NCBI GenBank assembly: GCA_934339365.1 | Contig: CAKRHW010000006.1 | Coordinates: 1-64,000, forward strand | Direction: 5' to 3' | From: an uncultured Lachnospiraceae bacterium | Lineage (GTDB): Bacteria; Bacillota; Clostridia; Lachnospirales; Lachnospiraceae | DNA: 64,000 nt | Shown: in pieces, positions 47,146-57,096 of the stretch | Numbering within the stretch: the stretch's first letter is position 1 | Layout of the letters: every line of letters begins with the position of its first letter | Translations under genes and position numbers: made by a program | The notes under the pieces: model-generated | Databases searched by the model: none | Seen by the model: the letters and a program-made list of their open reading frames with translations, nothing else | Told to the model about the DNA's origin: nothing

Positions 47146-47667
47146 CTACTCTTCCATCGTCCTTTCCTGATATGCCTTGACTAGCATAAGCACATCTAAG
47201 AAGAGAAATGTAACAGTGCAAAACAGATTCAGCAACTCTCCGGTAAACTTTCCATTCAAAAATATTTCCTTTTTTACAATCCCGATAACTGAAACAATTG
47301 CATTGATGAAAAAAATCACAAAAAATAATATCATCACATTCTTTCTTCGCTCACAAAGACCAATATAGGCATCTTTCCAAATGCAATACGTTGCAAACAC
47401 TATAAGAGCCACGAAGATACAAAGTGGAATTCCAACCTCTTCCGGAACGGGAAGATGAAAGATTCTTTTTAATACCAAATATACCAGCAAGACAAGCATC
47501 ATTGAAAAAAATCCATATTTATATCCAATTCCTCTCACAATATGCTGACGTTCATCATAGTCACAGACGTCTTTTTTTCTCATTTTTTTCTTAATAAAAT
47601 AAGATATAATCATCACAATCAAAACACCTGTTATAAAACCTATCAGATTTGCATTTTGCTCAAACAT
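47146..47667 (-). CDS. Small integral membrane protein (DUF2178/DUF6442-like)
   Basis: 173 residues with five predicted helices; the first 80 residues include the cytoplasmic motif DYDERQHIVRGIGYKYGF typical of these regulator-linked membrane proteins. Function unknown. It has its own promoter, and the XRE gene follows. The two genes sit between the cellulase copies on the same strand but seem functionally unrelated. Confidence 0.75.
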   Translation of the reverse strand: MFEQNANLIGFITGVLIVMIISYFIKKKMRKKDVCDYDERQHIVRGIGYKYGFFSMMLVLLVYLVLKRIFHLPVPEEVGIPLCIFVALIVFATYCIWKDAYIGLCERRKNVMILFFVIFFINAIVSVIGIVKKEIFLNGKFTGELLNLFCTVTFLFLDVLMLVKAYQERTMEE

Positions 47668-47722
47668 AACTTTTTTCCTCTCTTTCCTTTTGTTTCATAT
47701 GTAAATTATATTTGACATTTTT

Positions 47723-47751
47723 ATTGTATTTGCAAACCATCTGTTTGTCAA
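47723..47751 (-). promoter_or_regulatory. Promoter of the membrane protein-XRE operon
   Basis: The minus strand has TTGACA (47751-47746), exactly 17 bases, TACAAT (47728-47723). A TGTCAA 13 bases further on forms an inverted pair with the -35 TTGACA, a possible operator for the XRE protein. Confidence 0.7.
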
Positions 47752-47784
47752 GTATATACGACATATATATCTTCATTTCAGGGT

Positions 47785-47818
47785 ATAAAAAAGAGGCAGA
47801 TGTCTCTGCCTCTCTTTT
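47785..47818 (-). terminator. Terminator of GH9 copy B
   Basis: AGAGGCAGA, loop TGTC, TCTGCCTCT; on the minus strand it is followed by TTTTTTAT, 20 bases after the stop of the cellulase gene. Confidence 0.88.
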
Positions 47819-47833
47819 ATCTGTTATAAGCTC

Positions 47834-50800
47834 TTACTTTCCAGCACGAACATTGACTGTTGCTTTTGCGCCTCTCTTAACAAGTAACTTCTTATATGCA
47901 TTTACTTTGTTCTTTGGAACTCTGTATGTTACTTTATTACCCATACCTGCAAATGCTTTTGCTTTTACATTTCCAGTTGTAAGTTTCTTTGTCTTAATTA
48001 CTACAGAAGAAACTTTCTTTGTTCCATAGAAAGCTAACTTATCAATTCTCTTAACATTCTTGTTAATTGAAATTGTCTTTAACTTCTTACAATTGTAGAA
48101 TGCCTGGCTTCCAATCTTCTTCACATTTGATCCGATTGTAACCTTAGTAATCTTCTTATTGTTCTTAAATGCTTTCGCATTTACAGAAGTAACCTTGTAT
48201 GTCTTGCCATTCTTCTTAAGCTGGTTTGCAACACTGACTTTCTTTAAGTTCTTTGTTGCAGCACCTACTACTGCTACTTCACCCTTTGTTCCGGATACCT
48301 TAGTAATCTTATACTTAATACCTCTGTAACGGATGATTGTTCCTACTGTCTGCTGGCTGTTTCCTGCAGCAGGTGTTGTAGTTGGCTGTGTATTTGTATT
48401 TGTAGACGGAGCCTTTGTTGTTGGCTCTGTTGCCTTAGTTGTTGGCTGCTGAGCAGCTGTTGTTGGTGCAGGCTGCTGTGATGTTGTTGGTGCAGGCTGA
48501 GTTGTTGTTGGTACTTCTGTTGTTGGTGCCTCTGTTGTTGTCTCTTCCTGCTTTGTTGATGCTTCTGTTGCTGGCTCTGTCGTTGTTGCATCTGTCACTG
48601 GCTCTGTTGCCTTTGTTGGTGCATCTGTCACTAGCTCTGTTGCTTTTGTTGGTTCTGTTGCCGGCTCTGTTGTTGTTGCTGGCTGTTGTGATGTTGTTGG
48701 TACAGGCTGAGCTGTTGTTGTCTCTGTCTGCTGTGTTGGCTGCTGTGCAGCTGTTGTTGTTTCTGTTGCTTTCGTTGGCTCTGTTGTTGTTGGAACTTCT
48801 GCCTTTTTCACTACATTGATTACACATGAATATGTCTTACCATTTAATGTAAGAACAACAATTCCTACACCTTCCTTCAATGCAGTTACAACTCCATTGC
48901 TATCAACAAACACTACATCTGGAGTTGGTGTGCTCCATGCAACATTATCTGCTCCCTCTGAATCACTTGTATAATTCAATGTAAGCTGATCACCTACAAA
49001 CATAACTGCACTACTCTGATTTAAACCAGCCTGTGATGTCTTTGTTGTAGTCTCCTGTGCATTAGTTGTAGTATCCTGCTTTGTTGTATCATCTGAAGAA
49101 GAAGGCTGCTGTGATGTTACATCCTGTCCACTTGTTGAAGTCTCTTCTGTTGAAGGTTTCTGTGTTGTCACATCCTGTCCACTTGTTGAAGTTTCTTCTG
49201 TTGAAGGTTTCTGTGTTGTCACATCCTGTCCACTTGTTGAAGTCTCTTCTGTTGAAGGTTTCTGTGTTGTCACATCCTGTCCATTTGTTGAAGTTTCTTC
49301 TGCTGAAGTCTGTTCATTTGATGAAGTCTCTGTTACTGGCTCTGCTGTGATAATCTCAGATGGTGTTTCTCTAGTTTCTGTTGTTGTTTCTGTTACCTTT
49401 GTTGTTTCTGTTGCTGGCTCTGTTGTTGTCTCTCTAGTTGCTGTTGTCTCTGTCGCCTCTGTTGTTGTCTCTGTCGCCTCTGTTGTTGTCTCTGTTGCTT
49501 CTGTCGTTGTCTCTCCAGCTTCTGTTGTTGTCTCTGTTGCTTCTGTTGTTGTCTCTGTTGCTTCTGTTGTTGTTTCTCCAGCTTCTGTTGTTGTCTCTGT
49601 TGCCTCTGTTGTTGTCTCTGGTTCATCTGGAATTGTTACATCAATAGTAGGAGCTGCCGCTGCTTCATCCTGCATGAAAGAAAGTACCCATGCAAATGGA
49701 GCATTCCAGTTAATTGTAACCTCGTTTACAGACCATGCTTCAATGGAATCTACATAACACTTCTGTGGTGCTACTGCTCCACGCTTGTATCCAAGTCCTC
49801 CTACATATGGGTCCTGAAGTCCGGAACCTGCTCCACCTGACATAACTCCGTCCGGAGCTTTCGGGAATGAATGATCCAATTCATAAGACCAGTATCTGTG
49901 GTGAGGATTGCTTGTGTGGTAAGAACCTACACCTGTTACATAAGAAATTCCAAGTCCGTTACGTCCGAAGATATAATCAAGGGCTGTACTTACACCACTG
50001 ATGTATTTATTTTCCTTCTTAATCTTATAGGCATAAGCCATAACCATTGCGTTATTTACAACGAATGAGTTTGAACCCCACTCATAACCGGTTACCTTGA
50101 CACCTTCCCCGATATTAACGGAATCTTCAAATGTTGTTGAACGGTATGGAATACCTGTTCCCTCTGCATCTTCCTGCTTAATATAAGTATCTGCTGCATC
50201 AACGATTGCATTCTCAACCTTTGTTGCATCTTCTGCCTTTAATGACTTTTTATTTAAGTAAAGTGATAATGTTCCAAGACCTGCTGTACATCCCCAGTTA
50301 AAGGAACTGAAAGAACCGCTGTTCTCTCCACCACCTAAGTTCGTGGTAAGGCTGAATGCCTTATCATTTCCCGTAGAGTCATTCTTGTTCTGGTACTTGG
50401 CAAGGTCATTGTAATATGTCTCATCACCTGTTGTTGCATAAAGTTCGCATGCTGCCCAGTAGAAATCATCTTCTACATAGTCATCACCGTAAGCACCACC
50501 ACCGATAGCCTGGTCAAGTGGAGCATATACTTCCGGATTCTTCTTTGCTGCTTCGTATGTAAGCTTTGCATTCTCTAAACACTTATCTGCAAAGGAATCA
50601 TCAATTCCTCTCCACAGACGTGCTGCCTGAGCTGCTGTTGCTGCCACATTTAATGTTGCTGCTGTTGTAGGTGGCTTAACAATACGGATTGTTCCCCACT
50701 TCTCAGCATAGTTCCATGGCTGAACGCCAAGACCTGTCCACTTGTGGTCATGCATCTTGTGGTATACCATACCGGCTTCTGTCTTACCATAAGTTGGATC

Positions 50801-52342
50801 ATCCGACTTAACAATCATCTTGAACATCCATTCAAGTTCCACTCTTGCTTCATCAAGAATATCCGGTGAACCTGTTCCGTTAAATGTCATGGAAGAATCT
50901 GATATCTTGTATTCTTCTGGAATAGACATTGTCTTGCCATCATCCCATTTTGATTCTTTTCCGGAATCCTTTGAAGATTCATACATATTCTGAAGTGTCC
51001 ATACAGAAATACCACCATTTACAACGTACTTACCATGGTCTCCGGCATCATACCATCCACCTGTACAGTCAATAGCATATGATTTGTCTACATCTGAACC
51101 GTCTCCTGCATAAGATTTTACCCATTTTGGCTGAACATATGCCATATCTGTTACATGTCCTGCCTGGTGAGCAAGATTCTCCTTGTCTCCTGATGTTACA
51201 TACTGGGATTCAATTGCAACACCGGAACGGTTCTGGTAATAATAGTTCATTGCATTCTTTAATGTGTCACCATAGAGGTCTCCCTGCTTTGCATCCGCAA
51301 TGCTGAACGGTTCACTCTTCCACATCTGATAGGTATCCTGTGTAAACTTATTTTTCTGAACATTATCCTTGTCAGAAACTTCGATGGTATATCCTGTTCC
51401 TGCCTGCTTAAATGCCGAGAAGTCAAGAAGCTGGATATATTCTCCCGTATCCTCATCTTTTCCTGCTCCAAATGGTGTTCCTTTTCCTTCAAATACCTGC
51501 TTGCCTGATGCATCCTTGATTACGAATGTTACAGGATCAAGCTTGGTATCTGTTGCATAAGAAGCAACCTTGGAAAGATTTGTGTAATATCCAACCTGAT
51601 TGATACGTACATCACTTCTTGGCTGAACATATCCCAGTTCATTTTTTGTATTCCAGTTACAGCCTTCTCCAGATGCATCACCACATGTCTCACAAACAAG
51701 TGTCAAGTTATCAAACTTTAATTCTGTTCCTTCTGGGAAACAGTCTCCACCCTGTCCGTTACCATACTGGCCGCCTCCACCATAGTGGAATGCCCATTCA
51801 GCTACCTCAAGTGTCTGATCTGCTGTAAACTCACATTCGAAGTGGTTATCGCCCTTCTTAATCTTAAGTAAGGTCCATCCTTGTCCATGATTCTGTCCTA
51901 ATTGATTCAAATCTGGATAAGTTGTTTTCAATAAACCTTCACCATTGTGCCAGATTTCAATTTTTCCACTTAAATCACCAATCTTAGAACACATGTTACC
52001 ATCGTTTGATGCATTCACATCAAAAGCAACTTTGTACTTGTGACCTGACTGAATCTTAAGTCCTCTGTGACGTAACTGAAGATCCCATCTGTCTTCTCCT
52101 CCACGATCCTTTCCACCTGGATTTACAATCTTAACATTGTAAGTACCATTTGAAATGTCAAATGTCTGTTTTGCCGGGTTCGTCTCACATGTATGCCATG
52201 GAAGACCGATTCCCTCGTCAAAATCTGACTGTCCTACTACGTTACCAGCGAATGCATCTAGCGGATTAAATGCTACATTCGTTGCGAGCATAGACACTGC
52301 GAGCAGACCACAAGTAGCAGTCTTGGCAATTTTCTTTCTCAT
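47834..52342 (-). CDS. Secreted GH9 endoglucanase with Ig-like Big_2 module and LRR tail (copy B)
   Basis: 1502 residues. The first ~895 residues (signal, CBM4-type module, CelD Ig domain, GH9 catalytic domain) are nearly the same as in copy A, including the DAGDHGKY and SVNEVTINWNAP sites. The rest differs: a TTTEATE-repeat linker (about 900-1000), four near-identical copies of an STSGQDVTTQKPSTEE unit, a Big_2-type Ig domain (about 1107-1180, VVFVDSNGVVTALKEGVGIV), a second Thr-rich linker (1180-1330), then the same LRR_5 C-terminal domain as copy A. GGAGGAGG precedes the ATG. Confidence 0.95.
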   Translation of the reverse strand: MRKKIAKTATCGLLAVSMLATNVAFNPLDAFAGNVVGQSDFDEGIGLPWHTCETNPAKQTFDISNGTYNVKIVNPGGKDRGGEDRWDLQLRHRGLKIQSGHKYKVAFDVNASNDGNMCSKIGDLSGKIEIWHNGEGLLKTTYPDLNQLGQNHGQGWTLLKIKKGDNHFECEFTADQTLEVAEWAFHYGGGGQYGNGQGGDCFPEGTELKFDNLTLVCETCGDASGEGCNWNTKNELGYVQPRSDVRINQVGYYTNLSKVASYATDTKLDPVTFVIKDASGKQVFEGKGTPFGAGKDEDTGEYIQLLDFSAFKQAGTGYTIEVSDKDNVQKNKFTQDTYQMWKSEPFSIADAKQGDLYGDTLKNAMNYYYQNRSGVAIESQYVTSGDKENLAHQAGHVTDMAYVQPKWVKSYAGDGSDVDKSYAIDCTGGWYDAGDHGKYVVNGGISVWTLQNMYESSKDSGKESKWDDGKTMSIPEEYKISDSSMTFNGTGSPDILDEARVELEWMFKMIVKSDDPTYGKTEAGMVYHKMHDHKWTGLGVQPWNYAEKWGTIRIVKPPTTAATLNVAATAAQAARLWRGIDDSFADKCLENAKLTYEAAKKNPEVYAPLDQAIGGGAYGDDYVEDDFYWAACELYATTGDETYYNDLAKYQNKNDSTGNDKAFSLTTNLGGGENSGSFSSFNWGCTAGLGTLSLYLNKKSLKAEDATKVENAIVDAADTYIKQEDAEGTGIPYRSTTFEDSVNIGEGVKVTGYEWGSNSFVVNNAMVMAYAYKIKKENKYISGVSTALDYIFGRNGLGISYVTGVGSYHTSNPHHRYWSYELDHSFPKAPDGVMSGGAGSGLQDPYVGGLGYKRGAVAPQKCYVDSIEAWSVNEVTINWNAPFAWVLSFMQDEAAAAPTIDVTIPDEPETTTEATETTTEAGETTTEATETTTEATETTTEAGETTTEATETTTEATETTTEATETTATRETTTEPATETTKVTETTTETRETPSEIITAEPVTETSSNEQTSAEETSTNGQDVTTQKPSTEETSTSGQDVTTQKPSTEETSTSGQDVTTQKPSTEETSTSGQDVTSQQPSSSDDTTKQDTTTNAQETTTKTSQAGLNQSSAVMFVGDQLTLNYTSDSEGADNVAWSTPTPDVVFVDSNGVVTALKEGVGIVVLTLNGKTYSCVINVVKKAEVPTTTEPTKATETTTAAQQPTQQTETTTAQPVPTTSQQPATTTEPATEPTKATELVTDAPTKATEPVTDATTTEPATEASTKQEETTTEAPTTEVPTTTQPAPTTSQQPAPTTAAQQPTTKATEPTTKAPSTNTNTQPTTTPAAGNSQQTVGTIIRYRGIKYKITKVSGTKGEVAVVGAATKNLKKVSVANQLKKNGKTYKVTSVNAKAFKNNKKITKVTIGSNVKKIGSQAFYNCKKLKTISINKNVKRIDKLAFYGTKKVSSVVIKTKKLTTGNVKAKAFAGMGNKVTYRVPKNKVNAYKKLLVKRGAKATVNVRAGK

Positions 52343-52692
52343 TCTGTTTCCTCCTCCTAATTATAAAAAAGTATTGCCGGTGTCAGATGACACCCTTGAT
52401 GCCCATCCAATGAACTGGCATCAAACTATAGTTCATTATAACGTAAGAACTTGTAAAAACTAGTAAAAAGACTTCCCGCATCTTTTCAAAAAAAGATATT
52501 TCCTTTTTTCACACACTACATTCTTCTCGTTATATAGAAATAATTATAGTATATTAAATCGCAAAAGTAAATATCTTTTCCAAATGTCGTTGGGTAAAAT
52601 AAACAATATTTCTCATTCAACCTGCATTTTTGTAATCAAACTATTTTTTCTTTTTCCAGATTCTGTATCTCTTATCAGAAAAATGTTAATTT
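52343..52692 (-). promoter_or_regulatory. Upstream region of GH9 copy B with two leader hairpins
   Basis: A TATAAT lies on the minus strand at about 52441-52436. Between it and the ribosome site are two hairpins: GATGCC...GGCATC (52399-52423) and the perfect palindrome GGTGTCA-TC-TGACACC (52379-52394). They could be operators or mRNA-stabilising stems. The remaining ~240 bases toward 52692 are AT-rich with no gene or clear terminator seen. Confidence 0.45.
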
Positions 52693-53727
52693 CTATTCAT
52701 CCATCACAATTATTTTGCATTCTCCCTGATAAATAACATCCAACCACTTTTCTATTTTATTTTTCGTTTCGTCTGTTATCTTTTCTTTTCCATATAACAG
52801 TACAAGTCTCTCTTTTTCCACATTGGTTCCTTTTTTCACTGTTTCCATTTTGCCTATTGAAATGCGGTCAATCTCCGGAAACAAAATTTCCATCTGTTTC
52901 GCTACTTCTTCTGTTACCACTTCCTGTTCAAATCCTGTTACCGGATGCTTATCCTTTCCACTGTTTTTTACCATTCCTAATGCAACAATCAGACTCGGTA
53001 TAATCAGAATGATTGTATTTCGGATTAAAATTCGTTTGATATGATTCCACTGCTTTTTTTCTAAGTTTTTCTTTTTAGGTAGTTTTAATATCAGCAAAAT
53101 CACCACAGAGGAAAGCATGATAAAATAAGAATTTACAAGAAATAAATATCCGGCACCTAAAAGCATCTGCCATTTTCCATTGGCAATTGAATATCCACAG
53201 GTGCATAGTGGCGGCATAAGAGCTGTTGCAATTGCGACACCCGGAAGTACATTTGATTTTTCTTTTCGAGTCATACCAATCATACCTGCCAGGCCACCGC
53301 AAATTGCAATTAATACATCCCAGATATTAGGCTGTGTTCTTGCTAATAATTCTGAAGTAGCATCTGAAAGCGGAGAAAGAAGGAAATAGATTGTCGAAGA
53401 AAGGATACTGACGACTACCTGACACAAAAATCCAATCGTAGCATTTCGAACAATTCGAAGATCAATGGTAGCCGCACCATATGCCATCGTCTGTATCGTT
53501 CCCATAAGTGGTGATATCAGCATGGCTCCAATAATCACTGCCGTTGAATTCATATTTAATCCAATCGAAGCCACAAAGATTGCAAGCATCAAAATACACA
53601 TATTGGTTCCTGTAATTTTTCCGCCATCCGCCATTCTCTGCCTGATTTCAGTATATTCCGCAACATCTCCACTCAATGAAAAAATATGTCTTAATAAATC
53701 CCTTACTCTTTCATTCATTTCTTCCAC
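52693..53727 (-). CDS. DUF389 family membrane protein
   Basis: 344 residues. The core MLISPLMGTIQTMAYG, with the preceding SIGLNMNSTAVIIGA segment and LPGVAIATALMPPLCTCGY, defines DUF389 (YhjD/TIGR00341-like). Six to seven helices, then a C-terminal soluble part (about 260-344). Function unknown. First-coding neighbours upstream on the same strand are a bPH2 protein and an SseB-like protein. Confidence 0.88.
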   Translation of the reverse strand: MEEMNERVRDLLRHIFSLSGDVAEYTEIRQRMADGGKITGTNMCILMLAIFVASIGLNMNSTAVIIGAMLISPLMGTIQTMAYGAATIDLRIVRNATIGFLCQVVVSILSSTIYFLLSPLSDATSELLARTQPNIWDVLIAICGGLAGMIGMTRKEKSNVLPGVAIATALMPPLCTCGYSIANGKWQMLLGAGYLFLVNSYFIMLSSVVILLILKLPKKKNLEKKQWNHIKRILIRNTIILIIPSLIVALGMVKNSGKDKHPVTGFEQEVVTEEVAKQMEILFPEIDRISIGKMETVKKGTNVEKERLVLLYGKEKITDETKNKIEKWLDVIYQGECKIIVMDE

Positions 53728-53803
53728 CTGTCATCCTTTGTTCTTTCATAAGTTCTTGAAATAGATTTTTGCTTTTACCTTCTCTATTCTATGTACAGAA
53801 CAA

Positions 53804-54169
53804 TTATATTTCCTGATCTTCAAAGTATTCTCTTCCTGTCACACGTTTTAAATCTCTCTGTTTTTCCACTAATTGTGATAACTGTTCTTTTACTTCTTTT
53901 GAATTTTTTACACTTTTAATTACAAAGTCTCCCATTGACTTATCCGCTGAACAGCACTCAATACTTCCTACGCCAAAAATTCTCTGCCAGAAACTTCTTT
54001 TTAAGGTAAGATCCATAATGCGATACAAACGCACTTCATCCTCTTTTACACTTAAAAATCCTTCCTGAATAAAAAGTCTTTCTTCATCAAATGAATAGGT
54101 CGTAAAACTCAGTGGTAATCCAAATAATGTTCTCTTTTTATCTTTCCATAAAATCTTTTTTTCTGCCAT
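53804..54169 (-). CDS. Bacterial PH domain protein (YdbS/bPH2-like)
   Basis: 121 residues, soluble. The pattern TTYSFDEERLFIQEGFLSV, followed by EVRLYRIMDLTLKRSFWQRI and GVGSIECCSADKS, is that of bPH2 domains, with the usual two flanking membrane helices absent. Starts ten bases after the SseB-like gene stop; likely co-transcribed. Function unknown. Confidence 0.8.
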   Translation of the reverse strand: MAEKKILWKDKKRTLFGLPLSFTTYSFDEERLFIQEGFLSVKEDEVRLYRIMDLTLKRSFWQRIFGVGSIECCSADKSMGDFVIKSVKNSKEVKEQLSQLVEKQRDLKRVTGREYFEDQEI

Positions 54170-54179
54170 AAGCGCCTCC

Positions 54180-54599
54180 TTAATTTCCTAAAATGATACG
54201 TATTAAATTTTTATCTAACATAATGGTACGATTCCAGGGATTTAAAATCAATCCTGTAATACTCTCTTCCTGCAAAATTGCTGTAAACATTTTCTCAATA
54301 TCTGTCAGAAAGGTAGACATTACACTCCCGCTTCCTTTTAACTCTTCATCAAAACTGGTAAATGCAGACCACCATTTTTTTCCATCCTGTGTCTGGATTG
54401 CCTGCACGTTTATCTTTCCATCCCCTTTGGGCGGATCAACTGCAATAATGAATTGTCCCTGTTTTCTCATTCTTCTTCGAATAACTGTCAGAACATGTGC
54501 TAACATTTCCTGAGATGCCTCCTGCTGCAATCCCAAAATAGCCTGTTCAATTTCTTCATTTCCCTGCAGTCCCTGATCTATTTTTTTATTATCGCTCAT
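54180..54599 (-). CDS. SseB-like N-terminal domain protein
   Basis: 139 residues. KWWSAFTSFDEELKG in the middle and the C-terminal GLILNPWNRTIMLDKNLI are characteristic of the SseB N-terminal domain, found in many Gram-positive proteins of unknown role. It sits between the YdcF-like and bPH2 genes with 20- and 10-base gaps, so is part of one operon. Confidence 0.85.
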   Translation of the reverse strand: MSDNKKIDQGLQGNEEIEQAILGLQQEASQEMLAHVLTVIRRRMRKQGQFIIAVDPPKGDGKINVQAIQTQDGKKWWSAFTSFDEELKGSGSVMSTFLTDIEKMFTAILQEESITGLILNPWNRTIMLDKNLIRIILGN

Positions 54600-54619
54600 A
54601 TTTTCTTTCCTTTTGCCTT

Positions 54620-55390
54620 TTATTTTTTGATGAGAAACTTTATCTCTGCTAAAAATTCCCGTAACATATTATTCGGTAAATATAACTTTCTTGCACCTGC
54701 TGCAATTCCGCATACATTCGAAAGTCCTTCTTTTTTCGCAATTTGCAATGCCCGGTATACGTGAAAATTATTCGTAACCACTCCTACTGATGCATTCTGC
54801 TTCATCAGTTTCTGACTATATTGAATATTTTGCTCCGTTGTCTTTGACTCTGTTTCCTTCTGAATTCGATTTTCCGGTATTCCATTTTCCATCAAATACT
54901 TTGCCATTCCCTCTGCTTCCGCATAAGGTTCGTTTTTCCCTTGTCCACCAGAAACAATACAAATCGTATCCGGATTCTCATTCAAATACTGAATTGCCGC
55001 ATCCAGACGGTATTTTAACACAATACTTGGTCCACTTTCATGAATCTGTGCACCTAAAACAATCACATAATCTAAGTTCTTCTCTCCTTCTGCATGAAAC
55101 TGACTGATGATACATCCCTCAATGATTAAAAAGATAAGAAGGAAAACCGCCACTAATGCAATGCAGATTCTTCTTACCAATACCGGAAGCATTGCCCATA
55201 CACCAAAATGGATTCCAACACCTAATGCCAGAAAACAAACTCCCAATCCCAGCCATACCACATAAAATCCCGTTCCGGATCTCGCTGACCAGACATAGAT
55301 TCCATATGCCAGACACAACACTGCAAGTACACTAAAAATACTACTTGCAACAATCGTCCTAACGGAAGCTGACTCATAAATATGTTTCAC
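54620..55390 (-). CDS. YdcF/SanA family protein (DUF218)
   Basis: 256 residues: three or four N-terminal membrane helices, then a DUF218 domain from about 100 with DYVIVLGAQIHESGPS, CIVSGGQGKNEPYAEAEGMA and VTNNFHVYRAL, the conserved acidic and Gly motifs of the family. Members are linked to envelope processes, but the reaction is not established. Starts 19 bases after the ion transporter gene. Confidence 0.88.
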   Translation of the reverse strand: MKHIYESASVRTIVASSIFSVLAVLCLAYGIYVWSARSGTGFYVVWLGLGVCFLALGVGIHFGVWAMLPVLVRRICIALVAVFLLIFLIIEGCIISQFHAEGEKNLDYVIVLGAQIHESGPSIVLKYRLDAAIQYLNENPDTICIVSGGQGKNEPYAEAEGMAKYLMENGIPENRIQKETESKTTEQNIQYSQKLMKQNASVGVVTNNFHVYRALQIAKKEGLSNVCGIAAGARKLYLPNNMLREFLAEIKFLIKK

Positions 55391-55409
55391 TTTTTCTCCT
55401 CCTCTCTGT

Positions 55410-56573
55410 TTAATTACAAAAAAGCAGCAAAATAAATGCCATACTATAATTTATAATTGTGAATTTAAAAATATAATTTTTCTTCGTCCCGACCTGTTTG
55501 CTGCATTCTACTTCAGTTGCAACAAATTTATAAGAAATCAAACTGGCCATCGAAGCAATTAATGTTCCAAGTCCACCGATATTTACTCCCTGCAATAAAC
55601 GGTCATACTGCCTTGTAAAGCCTGACAGCAGCATCGCTGCCGGAACATTACTGATCACCTGACTACATAAAAATGAAATTCCAACTTCTCTCCCATCTAG
55701 GATTGATTGCAAAGAGTGCTCTACACTTTTTATACGACTGGTATTTCCAATAAAAATGAAAAAAGCAACAAAAGTAAGCAAAAGACACCAGTCTATCTGA
55801 AACGGCAAAAAACGTTCTTTACAGAATACACACAGCACTCCACAAACGGCAATTGTAATGACAAGCAGAATTCTCCAATCCATCACCCGAAAAACAGTCA
55901 GAAAACTTATGAAAAAAAGTACCGCTAAACATATATTTTCCATAAGATTCTGATGGTTGTTCTGCTTTTGTATTTCTGACTTTCCCTTTCCATTGTGCAT
56001 GTCGGGCATCTGTAACGCTTCACTTTTCTTCCTAAAACAAAGTCCCGCAATCATTACAAATGATACAATGGTAACAGGTCCCATAATCTTTAGAAATTCT
56101 ATCATACTCATGCCAGAAACGGAATATAAATAAAGATTTTGCGGATTGCCCACCGGAGTAACCATACTGCCAAGATTTGCTGCCACTGTTTCAAGTATCA
56201 CAATCGATGCAAGACAGCTCTCAAGACTGGTCATTTTCAAAATTAATATCGTAAATGGTACAAACGTCAATAATGCAACGTCATTGGTAATCCACATGGA
56301 AGAAAAGAAACATAAAAAAACTAATACAAAATAAAGTTCTCGAATCGTTGTAACTTTACTTAACAACAGCTTCGCAATTTTCTCTAATAAACCTGTTCTT
56401 TTAAAGCCTTCCGTTACCGTCATAAAGCAAAATAACAATACTAAGACCCGAAAATCAATATAGCCGATATATTTGTCATCTATGGGAATAAGAAAAACCG
56501 AAAAAATTGCTAAAATTCCTGCAATACACAAGACCATTTCCTTTTTGATAAAACGCACGATTCTCATTTTCAA
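55410..56573 (-). CDS. ArsB/NhaD-superfamily ion or anion transporter
   Basis: A 387-residue protein with ten or more helices. The repeated re-entrant motifs are visible: SMWITNDVALLTFVPFTI and ANLGSMVTPVGNPQNLYLYS in the first half, SNVPAAMLLSGF in the second. This places it in the citrate-transporter-like/ArsB superfamily; the substrate (arsenite, Na+/H+, di- or tricarboxylate) is undetermined. Likely first gene of the operon running to 52693. Confidence 0.88.
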   Translation of the reverse strand: MKMRIVRFIKKEMVLCIAGILAIFSVFLIPIDDKYIGYIDFRVLVLLFCFMTVTEGFKRTGLLEKIAKLLLSKVTTIRELYFVLVFLCFFSSMWITNDVALLTFVPFTILILKMTSLESCLASIVILETVAANLGSMVTPVGNPQNLYLYSVSGMSMIEFLKIMGPVTIVSFVMIAGLCFRKKSEALQMPDMHNGKGKSEIQKQNNHQNLMENICLAVLFFISFLTVFRVMDWRILLVITIAVCGVLCVFCKERFLPFQIDWCLLLTFVAFFIFIGNTSRIKSVEHSLQSILDGREVGISFLCSQVISNVPAAMLLSGFTRQYDRLLQGVNIGGLGTLIASMASLISYKFVATEVECSKQVGTKKNYIFKFTIINYSMAFILLLFCN

Positions 56574-56666
56574 ATCTCATCTTTCTTTGTAGTAAAAATT
56601 TGTAATCTTATATAGTATAATTCCGAATCAGGATTTTCGCAATTCTCAAATAAAAATAAACACAAG

Positions 56667-56697
56667 AAAAACCCCGCCAGACATGTGACAGGGTTTT
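56667..56697 (-). terminator. Terminator after the Lgt fragment
   Basis: On the minus strand AAAACCCTGTC, short loop, GGCGGGGTTTT followed by TCTTG; a compact GC-rich stem just past the Lgt-fragment stop. Confidence 0.75.
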
Positions 56698-56712
56698 CTA
56701 TCATTTATGATG

Positions 56713-57096
56713 TTATCTTGTTATACTTCTAGTCTCTTTTTTTCCAGATATCGCTTTTAGTATATATACAGCCCAAATAACCAGTGAAATCCATTGTGCC
56801 GTTGATAATCCAAAGAATATTCCTCTAATCTCATCTCCTCTAAAAAATTCATCCAGAAAACGAAATGCCGAATATGACATCAAATAAATGCGTAGTATAT
56901 TTACGTTATCATCTTTCTTTCGAATAACCGTAAGAATAATAAAAAGTAAAAATTCAAATATTGCTTCTATTAATTGAATCGGTATTCGTTCTAATCGAAT
57001 TCCATTTAAAATAGTGATTGTTCTTTCAAGTTTTTTCCCATAACAACATCCTGCTAAAAAGCATCCAACTCTACCAAAAGCATGAAATAATGGCAT
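56713..57096 (-). pseudogene. Prolipoprotein diacylglyceryl transferase, C-terminal half only
   Basis: The 127-codon frame begins PLFHAFGRVGCFLAGCCYG, the conserved mid-protein Lgt motif, and continues to the C-terminus with three helices. The N-terminal half with the essential HGG(L) region is missing, so diacylglyceryl transfer is impossible. The frame overlaps the end of the WYL regulator by 43 bases: one deletion has joined the two genes. Confidence 0.85.

Noticed and set aside
48343..49757. Long frames made of Leu/Val/Ser, Gln/Arg or Asn repeats across the cellulase linkers
   Set aside because: They are other-frame readings of the Thr-rich repeat DNA of the GH9 copy B gene; no ribosome sites and no recognisable domains.
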